Assembly: GCA_028564925.1 (NCBI GenBank)
Contig: CM053029.1
Location: 426,362,303-426,426,302, forward strand
Length of the DNA: 64,000 nucleotides
Source: Lithobates sylvaticus
Taxonomy: Eukaryota > Chordata > Amphibia > Anura > Ranidae
Direction of reading: 5' to 3'
Below, in pieces: positions 11,974-23,852 of this stretch. The stretch's first letter is position 1, and every line of letters begins with the position of its first letter. The translations under genes and the position numbers were made by a program. Below the pieces are notes generated by a model, which worked only from the letters and a program-made list of their open reading frames with translations, was not told where the DNA came from and did not search any database.

Positions 11974-12590
11974 TACACTATATCGTCAACAGTATTGGGA
12001 CACCTGCCTTTAAACATACATTAACTTTAATGGCATCCCTGTCTTAGTCTGTAGGGTTCAATATGGGGTTGGCCCACCCTTTGCAACTATAACAGCTTCA
12101 ACTCTTCTGGGAAGGCTGTCCACAAGGTTTAGGAGTGTGTCTATGGGAATGTTTGACCATTCATCCAGAAGCGAATTTGTAAGGTCAGGCACTGATGTTG
12201 GATGAGAAGGCCTGGCTCGCAGTCTCCGCTCTAATGCATCCTAAAGGTGTTCTATTGGGTTGAGGACAGAACTCTGTGCAGGCCAGTCCAGTTCCTCCAC
12301 CCCAAACTCGCTCATCAATTTCTTTATGGACCTTGCTTTGTACACTGGTCCAAATCATTTGGTGGAGGGGGGATTATGACGTGGGGTTGTTTTTCAGGGG
12401 TTGGGCTTGGCCCCTTAGTTCCAGTGAGGGGAACTCTTAAGGCGTCAGCATACTAAGACATTTTGGACAATTTCAGGCTCCCAACTTTGTGGGAACAGTT
12501 TGGGTATGGCCCCTTCCTGTTCCAACATGACTTTGCACCAGTGCACAAACAAGGTCCATAAAGACATGAGCGAGTTTAGGGTGGAGTAAC
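11974..12590. mobile_element. rearranged Tc1-family transposon remnant
   Basis: The left end is a typical vertebrate Tc1 terminus (tacactatatcgtcaacagt, then attgggacacctgcctttaa). From there to about 12349 the minus strand encodes the C-terminal transposase (ending ...WSNIPIDTLLNLVDSLPRRV-like). From 12350 to 12587 the plus strand encodes the middle of the same transposase: GGGGIMTWGCFSGVGLGPLV, then LPTLWEQFGYGPFLFQHDFA. The two parts are in opposite orientation and overlap by about 50 bp, which appears twice as inverted arms (12295-12349 and 12538-12587). There are stops in the coding parts and no right terminus. It is a dead, fold-back element. Confidence 0.85.
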
Positions 12591-12599
12591 AGTCCATGT

Positions 12600-13163
12600 A
12601 TTAACAGACAGTAATATTTATCCACAATATCTCCCAGGAGATATAAAGACTATTCTTGGTTTGTTTGATTCTGAACTCAACATGTTAATTGAAAGAGCTA
12701 ATCACATTGGCCTCTGTACAATATAGGAGACGGGCCAACTCCTACTGGAGCTCCTTCTATTGTGAGAAGGTGTCCTGTGTTTATACTTATGATAATGTAT
12801 AATCTTCTGTGTGAAGCTCTGTGACAACAAGTCTGACCTGTAGTGAAATCCTGATCACAATGGCCAGGTGGGCACGGAGTCACATCGGCTGCTTTAAGGG
12901 ATTAGTTAATTAGCTCTTTTAATTTATGTTTCTGGTTACAGGTGTATTGTTAGAGTAATATGAGCAGGAGGGGGGAACCTGCTCTTCAACTGTCTACAAG
13001 ACTGTATTCTTGTTCTAATAAACAGTTCATGGTGAGCAACTAAACAAGTATTTGTCTTGGTTGTGGTTGTCAGCGGTTGGAATATCTAATATCTATTGGA
13101 AGGACTGAAAGGAAGCGTTATATGACGAAAGCACTCAAGCGGAGTGTGGGACGTTTCGTTACA
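12600..13163. other. unassigned stretch, possibly an old LTR
   Basis: The stretch contains an aataaa signal (about 13017) after a pyrimidine-poor region and ends cgtttcgttaca. The layout is LTR-like but no target duplication or paired LTR was found. Treat as unresolved. Confidence 0.2.
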
Positions 13164-13164
13164 A

Positions 13165-13300
13165 GAACTAAGGGCAAAACCTTTTTTTCATTCTGGATAG
13201 CATAAGGAAGGAATATAACCAACAGAGATAGACACAATAGAAAACCTAGTGGTTGTTCCAATCCCTCTCCACTCTGTCCCAAAAAAGTTTTGCAAAGTCT
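13165..13300. mobile_element. short MITE of the ctggatag / ccctctccact family
   Basis: It starts near aagggcaaaacctttt followed by attctggatag and ends with ccaatccctctccactctgt and ccaaaaaagttttgc. These are the same terminal blocks as in 47734-48008 and the right part of 4570-5059. Boundaries are approximate. Confidence 0.4.
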
Positions 13301-14130
13301 ATGGTTTTGAATGATGAGTTGTCTATTTCACTTCACAATAGCTGAACAAGGATCAACCTGTCCCCTACAGGCACTCTCAGGAGTGACAAATCAAACCAAT
13401 TAAGTGGAACTCTAGCTGAGAAATAGACTCCGACAGTATGCATCACATCCAGATTATGGAGGGAAATCTCCCTAGGGTGTCCTAGAGCAGGACAAACAGA
13501 AGGGGGAACAATGCCCTGGTTAAGGTGAAAGAAGGCCTTAGGCCTCAAGACAACCTCATCTCTGTGTAGGAAAAAAAGTTAATTTTACAGGTTAAGGTCA
13601 CAAACTCAGAAACTTGCCTCGTAAAGGTGATGGCAAAGAGGAAAGAAATAGTAACCTTGTGAGTAGGTAAAGACAGTGGAATAACCCTGATAGGGACAAA
13701 GGAAAGTTTCTGAAGAACCAACAGATCCAGGTTGAGATATCATGGTGTCACTGGGGGAATAACGTGAGTGACACCCTGTACAAAAAGGATTTTAATGAGG
13801 GATGAAGGGAAAGCAGTCTTTGAAAAATAACCACTAGGGGTCAAGTTTTGACCCTTGATGGTACTTAACTTTCCAGGTACAGTTGTAGACTTTGTGAGGA
13901 GTCAATTTCCTTGCCCTCAAAAGCATAAGGATAACTAGTTCAGACAGGTCTCTATCCCTCAGGATCTGGGTTTTAACAACCAGGCTTTTAAAGCCAACAA
14001 ATGACAAGCAGGGTGGTAAATCATTCTTCGAAACAAAAGAGGCATGATCTAGGAGAGTCTGGAGACCAGATCTGAGTGCTACATCCACCTTGGCGGTGTA
14101 ATAGGGGCCATTAAGGAGCATCAACACTAC
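13300..14130 (-). mobile_element. DIRS tyrosine-recombinase fragment (fossil)
   Basis: Minus-strand frames carry PREISLHNLDVMHTVGVYF (13333-13548) and LSELVILMLLRARKLTPHKV (13834-14127). These line up with the recombinase of DIRS elements, including the HSLDLV region seen at 6257-6703. No inverted terminal repeat was found, so this is an internal remnant with many breaks. The non-coding sequence up to about 15.5 kb may belong to the same element. Confidence 0.65.
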
Positions 14131-15507
14131 CTACCAGCATGGAGGTTGGGCAGTTTTTAGAGGGATGCTGGTAACCTGAACAACAGTAAGCAGGGTGGAG
14201 GCAGAGACTGAAATTCCAGCTTAGAGCCTTTGGATACAATGTTTTGGACCCAAACATCTGCAATGCCCTGGGACAAGATAGTTGCAAAGGCCAAAATACA
14301 TTGATCCCCTATCCCCGTCCCGCTGCAAGCATCTCCTCAGTGCAAAGCGAACTGGTTAACGGATTTTGCAAACTTGGAATTCAAGTAGAGGGCTTCCCAG
14401 ATTGAGGTTTAGTCTTTTTTTTATGAGGCAAATGGGTAATTTTCTCCTTGTTGACTTTGATAATTTGTCTAGGGATTTGCCAAAGAGGCATTAATAATGG
14501 GCTTCTGCTGTGTTTCTTGCACTAGTGCTCCACAGATTCAAGTTTGAGCCAAAAGGGTCCTCTGCATGCGTACCATAAGGGGCCTATTCTGTATATTTGG
14601 TGACTAATATCCGGTAGCCTGTCAACACAGAGTATGGCCACAGGCCTCAATTTCAGTTGTTGGCGAATGGAAGAATCTGCTACACTAGATCCAGAATCTA
14701 ACGACATGTCCTTGTACTAGCCATCCAAGGTTCAGAGCAGAGCCTGCAAGGGACAATAAGGCTTCAAGCTTTTTTCTACAGGGTATTTAAACACCAGGAT
14801 TACTTCTACAGGGACAGAGTTTTGTTAAGACACTAAATGGCCAGGTGCACGATAGCATCAGCCCAAATTATTATTTTTTAATAACCCCTCCATATTTAGG
14901 TATTGCTGGGCAAAGGGTTTGGGAGGCACAAAAAAATTCATCTGGATTAGGCCAACCACTATTCAACACAGTTTGCAAAAGGGAATGTTGCTGTGAACCA
15001 AGATTAAAACTGTATGCATAGCTGATACAGGTAGTTCTAATACTAGACATGTACGAACTGCATTGATAAGGAACTGACTGATACCCTTAAATTTTGTCTG
15101 ACAATTGAGACTTCTCCTATACCAATGCCCTTAAATAAGGATAGAGGTACAGTCTGCCTCACCCTCAGCTGACCGCCCAGAAACAACTGAGCCCCAAGGA
15201 AATTAGAGAAAATGAGATCTACAGTTGCAGGTGGCTGTGTTCTGTGTTAGCCAACATGTCTGCAATTTTACCCATAAACATATATATATAGTAACAAAGA
15301 ATGCTCTCCTAAATACAACAGGAGGAAGTCACCCATAAAGGAAGAGTGTTGTAAATCAGGCAAAGGACAGTGGCGGTTCTCTTAGGGAGAACACTGCAGG
15401 AACCTGTGGCACTGGTATTGTAGCCTGGAAAGGCCCGCAGGACTGCTGCCTCTTACGCTAATGATCCAACATACTAGGTAAACAAGTGAGGTATCACAGC
15501 CAGGGCC
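14131..15507. other. unassigned repeat-like or intronic sequence
   Basis: No protein motif, terminal repeat or RNA gene recognised. It may be the upstream part of the DIRS remnant, since it lies on that element's 5' side. Confidence 0.3.
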
Positions 15508-15915
15508 TGTCAGGCCTGGGCTCAGCCCTTACTTCTCTGAGCTGGCCACTCAGCTGGCGGCTAATTGCCAGCTCCTATCTCTCCACAGTGACTCACCTGT
15601 TGATGATATCCTGATCATCAGTCCTGCCTACTTAAGCTGTCCAGTCCAGATGATCTCTGCCTTCGCCTTGGTCACATCACTAGAGACGCTCTCCTGTGTT
15701 CCTGTTAAAGACTTGCTTGGCTTACATTCCTTCTGGCTCCAGATCCTGCTTGCTGTTCTACTACACTGTTCTCTGGCTCCCTGGCGTTTTGGCTTGTCTG
15801 ACTATCCATTCCGGTTTCTGACTACATTTACTCTGTTTTCCTTATTTTATTATTATTATTAAACAAGTGTGATTTAACTGTACTTTTGTCTCAGTCTGAT
15901 TCATGGTTTCTGACA
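15508..15915. mobile_element. solo LTR with 5-bp target duplication (fossil)
   Basis: This 408-bp sequence begins tgtcaggcctgggctcagcc and ends catggtttctgaca, so it has TG...CA ends within a short inverted repeat tgtcag/ctgaca. It is flanked by gggcc on both sides (15503-15507 and 15916-15920). No internal region is attached, as expected after recombination between two LTRs. It is probably Ty3/Gypsy by size and style; the exact family is not known. Confidence 0.75.
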
Positions 15916-16007
15916 GGGCCCTGATAAGTTAATCCATTTGGGGGAAAAAAAAAACAAGTAAACACCAAGTGCTTTCTGCATACAAGGGCAAGGGTATCAC
16001 TCTGATC

Positions 16008-18417
16008 CCACAGAAATAATACCGGTACACGCCAAGGATGCCCCTTGTCCCCTTTAATTTTTGTGACTGCGATTGAGACCATGGCGATTGCAATCCACAC
16101 CAATCCAGATATTAAGAGGGTTAATTTTGGATCTCGGGAACACAAATGCATATTATTTGCAGATGATGTCCTCTTCTTTGTCACTTCCCCTCTTACTTCC
16201 CTCCCTGCAGCCATTATGGGACTTTGGTGGCATTTCGGGGCTAAGAGTAATGCCCCATACACACGGTCTGATTTTCCGATGGATTCTGTCCTATTGGACA
16301 ATGTTGTCGGAAATTCCGACCGTGTGTAGGCACCATCGGACAGTTTACATCGGATTGTCCGACGGACAAAGTTCTATCTCCTGCTGGATAAATTTTCCGA
16401 CAACAAAGTCCGATCACACCAATTCCGATCGTGTGTAGCGAATTCCGACGGACAAAGTGCCACGCATGCTCAAATCACATTACAAGACCAAAGCTATTGG
16501 CTACTAGCCTCTACTTAGTCCCGTCGTAGGCAACAAACGTCACCACGTTCAGAATGATCGGATTTTCCGACAACTTTGTCCGACCGTGTGTATGCAACAC
16601 CAGTGTCGGACTAAATCCGTCGGACAAAATCCGATGGATTTTGTGGTCGGATTTTCCGACCGTGTGTATGGGGCATAAGTGTGACTAAGTCCATGGCTTT
16701 TAACGTTAACATCCCTGACCCACTATTTTCACGGGTGAGTTCTACTTTTGGGTTTAGATGGCGAGATGGAGACCTGTCATATTTAGGTTTTCACCTTGCT
16801 GCTTCTTATACCGGGGGCACTATGCATGATCTTTCGTGGCTCGGTAGGATACACGCGGTTATAATTACGGTATTACCCAATCTACTGTATTTATTCCGCT
16901 CGCTACCGATCTATATACTAGATAATGCTCAGATTCAAACTAAAATTCTCTAATTTATTTGGGGTCCTAAGGGATACAGGCTCCACTTTATACACACCTA
17001 GATCTAAAGGGGGGCTTGGGGTCCCTGAACTTTGGACTTATTACAAAGCGATGCAATACAATTATCGCAAATGCTCCGACTGGGTGTCCATGGAACGACA
17101 GGCAATTCCATCCCACACGATTGACTTTTTACTGTGGAGCCTTCCCAGGGACACACCCCCGGTGTTAGCACCTACACTATCTCACTCTTTTGCACTTTGG
17201 GATTGCTTACATATTCTCCCTATGCTAGTGGACTGAAAGGCTTGTATCCTATAGGACACCTTTTCACACAGAGGCCCGTTTACGCTCTCTCATTGTACTA
17301 CCAATTTAGAGCTGTCCTCTGCTGTGGGTTTTTGTTTTATGCAAATAGCAAATTTTATATGCCCCATCTCAGACCTGCCCTCTTTGATGGCCTATGAGAA
17401 GTGGTGTACTCAGGATCAGGGCTCCAGGGGTGTTATATCCATGGCATATATATCCTTTCTGGACTTGCCTCCGAAAAACGCTTACATGCTGGCCTGGAAG
17501 AGGAACCTCGCCTGTGAACTTGAGCAAGAGGATAGGTATGCCAGACTCCAGGTTTCCTACAAGGGGATTTCAAATGCGTTTCTGATAGAGGTGAGTATTA
17601 AAGTCCTCATTGGTGGCATTTGGTCCCTGCTCGCCTGGCCAAAATGTACCCAATGGCATCGGTGTAGTGCTTCAGGGGATGTTCCCTGGGTGGCACGATG
17701 CTCCACATTTGGTGGGAATGCCCCAGGATCTGTAATTATTGGAACAAGGTTTTCTGTATACTTCGCAAATTGACGGGTGCCCAGATTACTCAGCAGGTCT
17801 AAATTGCCCTGCTCAATGACACCCCGCCAAGATTACCATGACCTATGCGATGCTTGATTTACTTTGTACTTTGGCAGCCAAAATCACTATTGCGAGATCC
17901 AACCTCTATTTCTATCTGCTGTTTGAAACTTAAGATTTCTTGGATTATGGTTCATAAACAAGTTGCAAGTGTACTCGATGATATACAAACCACGTTTGAG
18001 CAAACTTGGAAACCATGGGCAACCTATATGAAGGTTCCCTTAACTTCCTAGAAAGTGTACTTGCTAGTCGCTAGTTCAGACTGATTTCCAATTCTCTTGG
18101 GTTACCCTTTACCTTCTCCGATCCTTTTTTCCCCTCTCTCTTTTGACCGCCTTCTGTGGCACTTTCTATCCTTCTCTCTGAATTTTCTTCTCCCCTTTAT
18201 GGTTCTTTCTTTATTCTCTCTGTTTTTTGGATCTATGGTTACAAGGTTGTTATTAGCCTTCCTTGCAATTGTTGTATCTACTACCAAGAGATCTCGGATA
18301 GATTGTAGTAAGAACCTTTCCCTTGGTCTCTCTGTTTGTATTCAGAATTGTAATTGTCCCTGTTTAAGGCTGTTCATATATTCCATTTTCTAATTGTGTA
18401 AAACTAAAAAAAAAAAA
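16008..18417 (+). mobile_element. L1-clade LINE, 5'-truncated, interrupted by a MITE
   Basis: The start encodes GTRQGCPLSPLIFVTAIET and then CILFADDVLFF, the reverse-transcriptase motifs around the FADD catalytic pair. After the MITE at 16251-16675 the frame resumes with TKSMAFNVNIPDPLFSRVSS and DLSYLGFHLAASY. Later frames give SKGGLGVPELWTYYKAMQYN and the usual L1 C-terminal region. The 3' end is an untranslated pyrimidine-rich stretch and an A-run at 18405-18417. Endonuclease and the start of the transcriptase are absent. The distal part needs several frame changes, so the copy is inactive. Confidence 0.85.
16251..16675 (+). mobile_element. PIF/Harbinger-type MITE, copy 1, TAA target duplication
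   Basis: It starts tgccccatacacacggtc and ends gaccgtgtgtatggggca, with TAA on each side (16248-16250, 16676-16678). Removing the element and one TAA restores an uninterrupted L1 reading frame (GLRV SVTKSM), which confirms the duplication. The interior is built from repeated ccgac/gtcgg blocks and has no ORF. The second copy at 46993-47405 is in the opposite orientation. Confidence 0.9.
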
Positions 18418-19360
18418 CTTTTGAACGTAAAAAAACGTTCCATTAGAGCTAAACTACCCTGGTGATTTTAATTTCTTACTAATAACTTGCTGATTTGTCA
18501 TCTGAACAGGCAAGAGCTGCAAAGGAGATTTTTAGTTGCTCATTTCTGCCACTAAAATCTCTAGAATTTAAACATAAGGTATTGCAAATGAATGTTAAAT
18601 AGATGGAACTAATGGGTCCCTATTGAATAGGCTAATCATGTCCTGACATCTCAATCTTGTTAAATTATGTGGATTAATTCGAAGCAGGCCATTCAAGCAA
18701 GAGGCACCAAAATATACATCCATAGGCCACAATACCTCCTGGCACTGCACAGGCCTGACCAGCAGCTACAGAAAGTGTTTGAGATTATATAAAATGTTAC
18801 ATCCTTTTTTCATCAATTGACTATTATTTAACCATTTAGCTAGCAAGGATGTATCTTATACATTATAGCAATCAAATGGTGAAATCATGTTCACGTTCAC
18901 AGCTGCATGTTCATAATGTGATTTTCACTGCATTTACACTGCATGTGAAAAAAAAAGTTTCAATAAAGTTAAAATGTTTTTGGTAACCTATTGCTAAATT
19001 TACATCTCAAATTCAAATATCAAGCAGAAGCATTGGTACCTGATCAGTTGCCTAAATACCAAAGCAACAGCTTACTTTCTATCTAAATAACTGTGACTGC
19101 AGAGGTTGTGATAATCACAAGAATGAACAGTGGCTCAAACACTGTTTGCCCCACCCAGGCAACATACCTGACTGCTTTTCCTCATTTTACTGCAGATGGG
19201 ATTCATTGAACAAAAACACTCATGCTATGAGTATCTCTGTAGTCAATGACCAAAAGCCAGGTTCTGACTCCAAGCTTGTTGGTGCACTGCTCTTTTACCC
19301 AAGACAAGCAAAATATAGGTTGCCCAATATGTGAATTTTTGTTAAAAAAAAAAATACTGT
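18418..19360. other. intron, no feature seen
   Basis: Unique-looking intron. No coding or mobile signature recognised. Confidence 0.5.
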
Positions 19361-19817
19361 TTAACCACTTCCCGCCCGTTCAATAGCATATTGACGTCCG
19401 GGAAGTGGTTTTGTTATCCTGACTGGGCGTCATATGACGTCCTTCAGGATAACATGCCACCGCGCTCCCGTGTCAGTCTGACACACCGCTACACTGATCT
19501 CAGTAAAGAGCCTCCAGCGGAGGCTCTTTAAAAACGTGATCAGCCGTGTCCAATCACGGCTGATCACGATGTCAACAGGAAAAGCCGGTGATCGGCTTTT
19601 CCTCACTCGCGTCTGACAGGCGTAAGTAGAGGAGAGCCGGGGGGGTCTCCTGACAGGGGGGGTCTGCGCTGATTGTTTATCAGTGCAGCCCCCCCTCAGA
19701 TGCCCACACTGGGTATAGTGTTGTATGACTGTGCAATTGTCAAAGTGCGACAGCGCTGAATGCTGAAAATTGGTCTGGGCAGGAAGGTGTCTAAGTGCCT
19801 GGTATTGAAGTGGTTAA
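19361..19817 (+). mobile_element. TTAA-flanked MITE, copy C
   Basis: TTAA at 19361-19364 and 19814-19817. The left end is ccacttcccgcccg and the right end is ctggtattgaagtgg. It contains gtgtcagtctgacacaccgc, also present in copy G near 55160. At 457 bp it is the shortest complete copy here, lacking the caaatagagctttct block. No ORF. Confidence 0.85.
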
Positions 19818-19834
19818 GGACTCATGACAAAGGA

Positions 19835-20605
19835 TTAAAGTGTAATTAAATCCAAAAGAAAATAGTTATTACATTGTAGCTTACCAATTCCTAAATATGA
19901 TGGCTGCATTCATTTTTCCTTTTAGGCTTTCTTTCCTTTATTTTCACCTGGTGATCCTGCCAGAAAGTCTGTCATTTTTTAACAGAACAAGCTATCCTGC
20001 ATATGCAGCAGTTAGAGGGTTGAGACAAACCATGTAACCCTGATTTCCAATGTGCTCACAATGATCAACTTATTTATGTAAAACCTTTATCCTAAAAGGA
20101 ACAAAACTGTTGCTGAAACTACTTAAAACGTGTTAGCTGGAGTTTGGCTTCAATTTGTTGGTGTATTTAAATCTCCTAGTACACCTATCACTCCCTCCCT
20201 CTATGCCGCTGTCCAAAGGTGTCTCTGCAGATGAAGCAGTTAGAATGATTAGACAAACCATTTACCACTGACAGGGGTGCTTACAATATTCAGGTTTTAT
20301 TTATGTAAAACCTTTATTCGGAAAGGAACAAAACTGTTATTGTATTGCTTAAAGAGTGTTCACTGGCGTTTGGCTTCAATTTGCTAGAATCTAACACTAC
20401 CCTGCTCCCAGAATAACAATGCTGTCCAAAGGTGTCCCTCTTGCTCCTTCATCCACAGTGTAGTGTCAACCAGGTGAAAACAGAGGAGGGGAAAAAGCCC
20501 CCAAAAAAAAGAAAAATAATGCAGCCACCACATCTATCGAAGTTTAAGCTGCAGTTTACTGTATTACATTTTTGGTTTTACCGCTTTGAAAAAACACTAC
20601 GTTAA
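19835..20605. mobile_element. long-TIR MITE with internal duplication
   Basis: The left sequence from 19835 (ttaaagtgtaattaaatcca, tattacattgtagcttacc, gatggctgcattcattttt) pairs with the right end (aaataatgcagccaccacat, gtattacatttttggttttac). Inside, a block of about 250 bp is duplicated in tandem: tatgcagcagttagagggtt / gatgaagcagttagaatgat, and ttatttatgtaaaacctttat in both. TTAA at each end fits the other elements, but the right limit is uncertain. Confidence 0.5.
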
Positions 20606-23600
20606 AATCAGTCTAAGCCAGATTGCATATGTCTGCCACAGCCAGCATGAAGCAATAACCGGGCTTGTCAAAGAAAAAAAACTAGAGTAAATACAGTTTA
20701 TTTGCATTATTTTGAAAGGACAAGTGTACTTTTAAAAATCATTAGATCCTTATATATTTAGTGAAAGAAACTTTGCAGAACTAACGTTACTCCTGCCTTC
20801 TCTGCCCCGTGCTTTGAAAGCTAGTCACAGACGCAGGCCTGTATAAACATTGCCCTGTTTATATTTGGCCTGTCGGCATTCTACATTGTGCAGAGTAGCA
20901 TGTCTGCAGACCAGAACTGGACAGAAGGAAAGTATGTGGAAATCTTTTTTCCACAATTGGATCAGTTGAATCTTATGTGACGGAGAATGGACTATGTTTA
21001 GCTAAACATGTAGAGGTATCCTTTTCTGTAGTCTGTTAACATGTTTAAAGTGGCCCTTAAGTCATTTTTTCAACTTTCCATCTATTAAATCTTCTGCCCT
21101 TGTTGTTTTAACTTTAGATAGTAAAAAAAAAAAATTCTGCCAGTAAATACATTATACAGCCCACTTCTTGTTTGGTAAAAAGCCTAGGCTAAACACATGA
21201 CATCATGCACAGCTCTTTCTCTCGTTCTCATGAGAGTTTGCAAGGAAGGGAGAGGGATGAGAGGGCCAATGAGAAGGCCAATAAGAGCTGCGGGGCTGCA
21301 AAGCTGGAGGTGTGCCTCTGTGTGTCTGTGTAAATCCCAGAAGTGAACAGGCAGCAGCTTTAGCTGCCCACAGTTAAAATAGCTGCAGCCAGACTTAGTT
21401 GCGGGAGATTTCTGCAGCATATTTGGCATGTACAGAATCACAGTATATATAAATATGCAAAGTGGTTGGGGAGAAGCTTCAGAATGGCAAAGATGTTTTT
21501 ATTACAAATTATGTGAGCAGACTGCAGTTCCTCTAAGTGATTACATGATTACTGTGCAGGATAAAAATTATTTGCATCTCTTACCACAGTAGAAAGAAAC
21601 AGAAATACAGTGGGTGTTGAGCAGATGCCTTCTTATTCCCGATTTGTAAACTACATACAGGATGAATATAAACAAAGCAGTGTGCATACATTAGCATAGG
21701 CCTCGAAAGCCAGCTTTCACAGCACAATGAAAGAAAGGTAAAGGTTTATATTGCAAAGCCACTTGGTGACCATACCTAAATTAAAAGGGTTTAGGTCTAT
21801 AGTTATCCTTATTGGAACTACTGTATATTGTTCCTTGTTGGAACAACATTTATCCCTCAGGCTTATGGAATTTCAACTTGTCACTGGAGTAATAATGGTA
21901 AATATAAAAGAGAACAGTTTTGGAAATATATAGACAACATTCTGTCTAATGCAAATTCAGATTTGTTATAGAAACGTTTGCATTAGTTACCTCTATTATG
22001 TCCCCAATAAGACAAAATTCAGTAACCCAATGCAATACTCCAGTTAACTGAAGTCTGTCTCACACTGCCTAATGCAGCTTGCATACTGCCATTATTAACA
22101 TAGCTATCATCATTTCTACTGCAAAATAGGAGAATGGCAGGATAGGTCCTTCACTCACAATGGGACATCCAAACTATAACTACAGATAGAGAAACCAACT
22201 TTTTTTTGTGAATTTATATATGTGTAAAGAAACACTTACCCACTGCTTAGAAGACTGAGTGATATAATGGAATGATCCAGAAACAAATGGACATGGAAAT
22301 AAAATATGACAAGAGGATATAACAATAAGTAACTGATAATAATGAAAAAAATAAAATAACAAAAAATAAGAAACAGAGAACATAATATAACTGACACAGG
22401 TGTACACAGGTTTAAAATGTAACTGGACTTTTACAAAAAAATGACATTTATTGGACTCCAGTGCCTGTCACTAGCATCCCCTATTCCCCTCCACAGTTTA
22501 TTCTCATCTATTCTTGTCCCTCACTGTGCAGCCTGCTTGGCACCACTCAAGCCTCTCCATTTTTTCATTTTCTAGACCAGTATGAATCTTCAGATAATTG
22601 AGTGGAACATTTGAAGAAAAAGCTGTCCAGTGCTGAACAAACCACACAGTGAAGATCTTTGAGAAGCACAGAAAAGTAAAAAAAAACTGTACACTTGAGA
22701 AAGGGGCCGTGTGCAATCATATGTGGGAACCCCAGTGGGGTTTCTCTACAATTAGTTATGGGGTGCAGCCCCATTAAAAGCGATAAGAGGCTGACAGCTC
22801 CCGCAGCTTATTGTGGCCATTCACACGTAGTCGCTTATGGAACGATTACCTACAAGTGATCTCCCCTGGATGCAGACTCCCTGTATCCAGGGCCAATCAT
22901 GCACAGGTAACCACTCCATGAATAACATGCGAGCAGTCGCGGTTAGCTGTGGGAACTGATAGACTCCCATTGTTTTCAGTGAGAAAGCCTCCCACAACTA
23001 ATTGCCAGGATCACCTGGCTGATGTTCCCGCATGATTACATATGGCTATCTGAAGCTAATGGGAGTGCAGATTGTGTTCCATTAGCTTAATTCCTGGCAA
23101 CAGCAGCCAGGGGAATGTGACAACAGAGACTGGAAGAAATATTGTACACGTCGCTTCCGGGCTCTTTACAGCTAGGAGGGGGGATTAGTGAATGAATGTT
23201 TGCTGGTCTACTTTCCCTCTACCCAGTGACACCCACAATGCAGGTCTCCAGACCCTCGGTTGTGCAGTGGAGCTTAGAAAGCATGGCGTACAGTCCCACG
23301 GGCCACAGAAAGCAGACAATCGGCTTGTGGAATATACACACTCCCCTTGTTGCTGTAGCAGTTGGGAGTGTGTGTGTGTAACCTTCCCCCCGCCAATGCA
23401 GGATATATGTTGGTGGCAGTTAAAGGATTAATGTTCTTACAAAATAATTTTATACTCTAACATACTATGACAGAAAAAGGACATGCTCAATGAAATGTTC
23501 CAGAATTTAACAAAAAAATGCCATTAGTGCAATTTATACTACTATTTATACAAGTATTGCAACTGGACCTGAGCAAAGAAAATACATTTTGGACATTTAC
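20606..23600. other. intron, mostly unassigned
   Basis: A possible MITE lies at about 21043-21536 (starts tttaaagtggcccttaag, ends actgcagttcctctaag) but the ends do not pair well enough to call. 22700-23150 has a GC-richer repeat-like look (ccattcacacgtagtcgctt). No coding sequence recognised. Confidence 0.3.
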
Positions 23601-23748
23601 CTCTTGCCCACCATCCAAAACACATAGTTTAGTACACTGTTTTTTAGCATCCACCAACACATTAAACATAGTGCATACTGAGGATGGAATCCGGAGGTCT
23701 GTAGATTTACTTGTTCTCTGCAGTTTAATCTCAAATGCAGTTCGTGTC
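23601..23748 (-). CDS. CADPS2: CADPS2 exon (fourth)
   Basis: This 148-bp exon encodes [40 protein letters not shown] and LCVLDGGQE. The first base completes the arginine split at the end of the previous exon. [13 protein letters not shown] is a conserved CAPS core stretch, and LDGGQE matches CADPS2 rather than CADPS as I recall them. The acceptor ends attgcttag, the donor is gtaaat, and the exon ends in phase 0. The next recognised exon also starts in phase 0. Some family members, from memory, carry a few extra residues (FGSQW-like) at this junction, so a micro-exon may be hidden in the 18.3-kb intron below. Confidence 0.93.
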
Positions 23749-23852
23749 CTAAGCAATAGAAAATAAACAGATGTTAAAAAATGTATTAAACTATTACCAT
23801 GTAATAGTGTAATACTGTTCAAGAATAATTTGTTATATAATAAATTTTGACA
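23749..23852. other. intron between CADPS2 exon acceptor and CR1 3' end
   Basis: Only about 100 bp separate the exon acceptor at 23748 from the CR1 copy, so the branch-point region of this exon directly abuts a LINE. Confidence 0.6.

Noticed and set aside
12600-13163. Solo LTR with definite boundaries
   Set aside because: A polyadenylation-like signal is present, but no target duplication or second LTR supports it. Kept only as an unassigned stretch.
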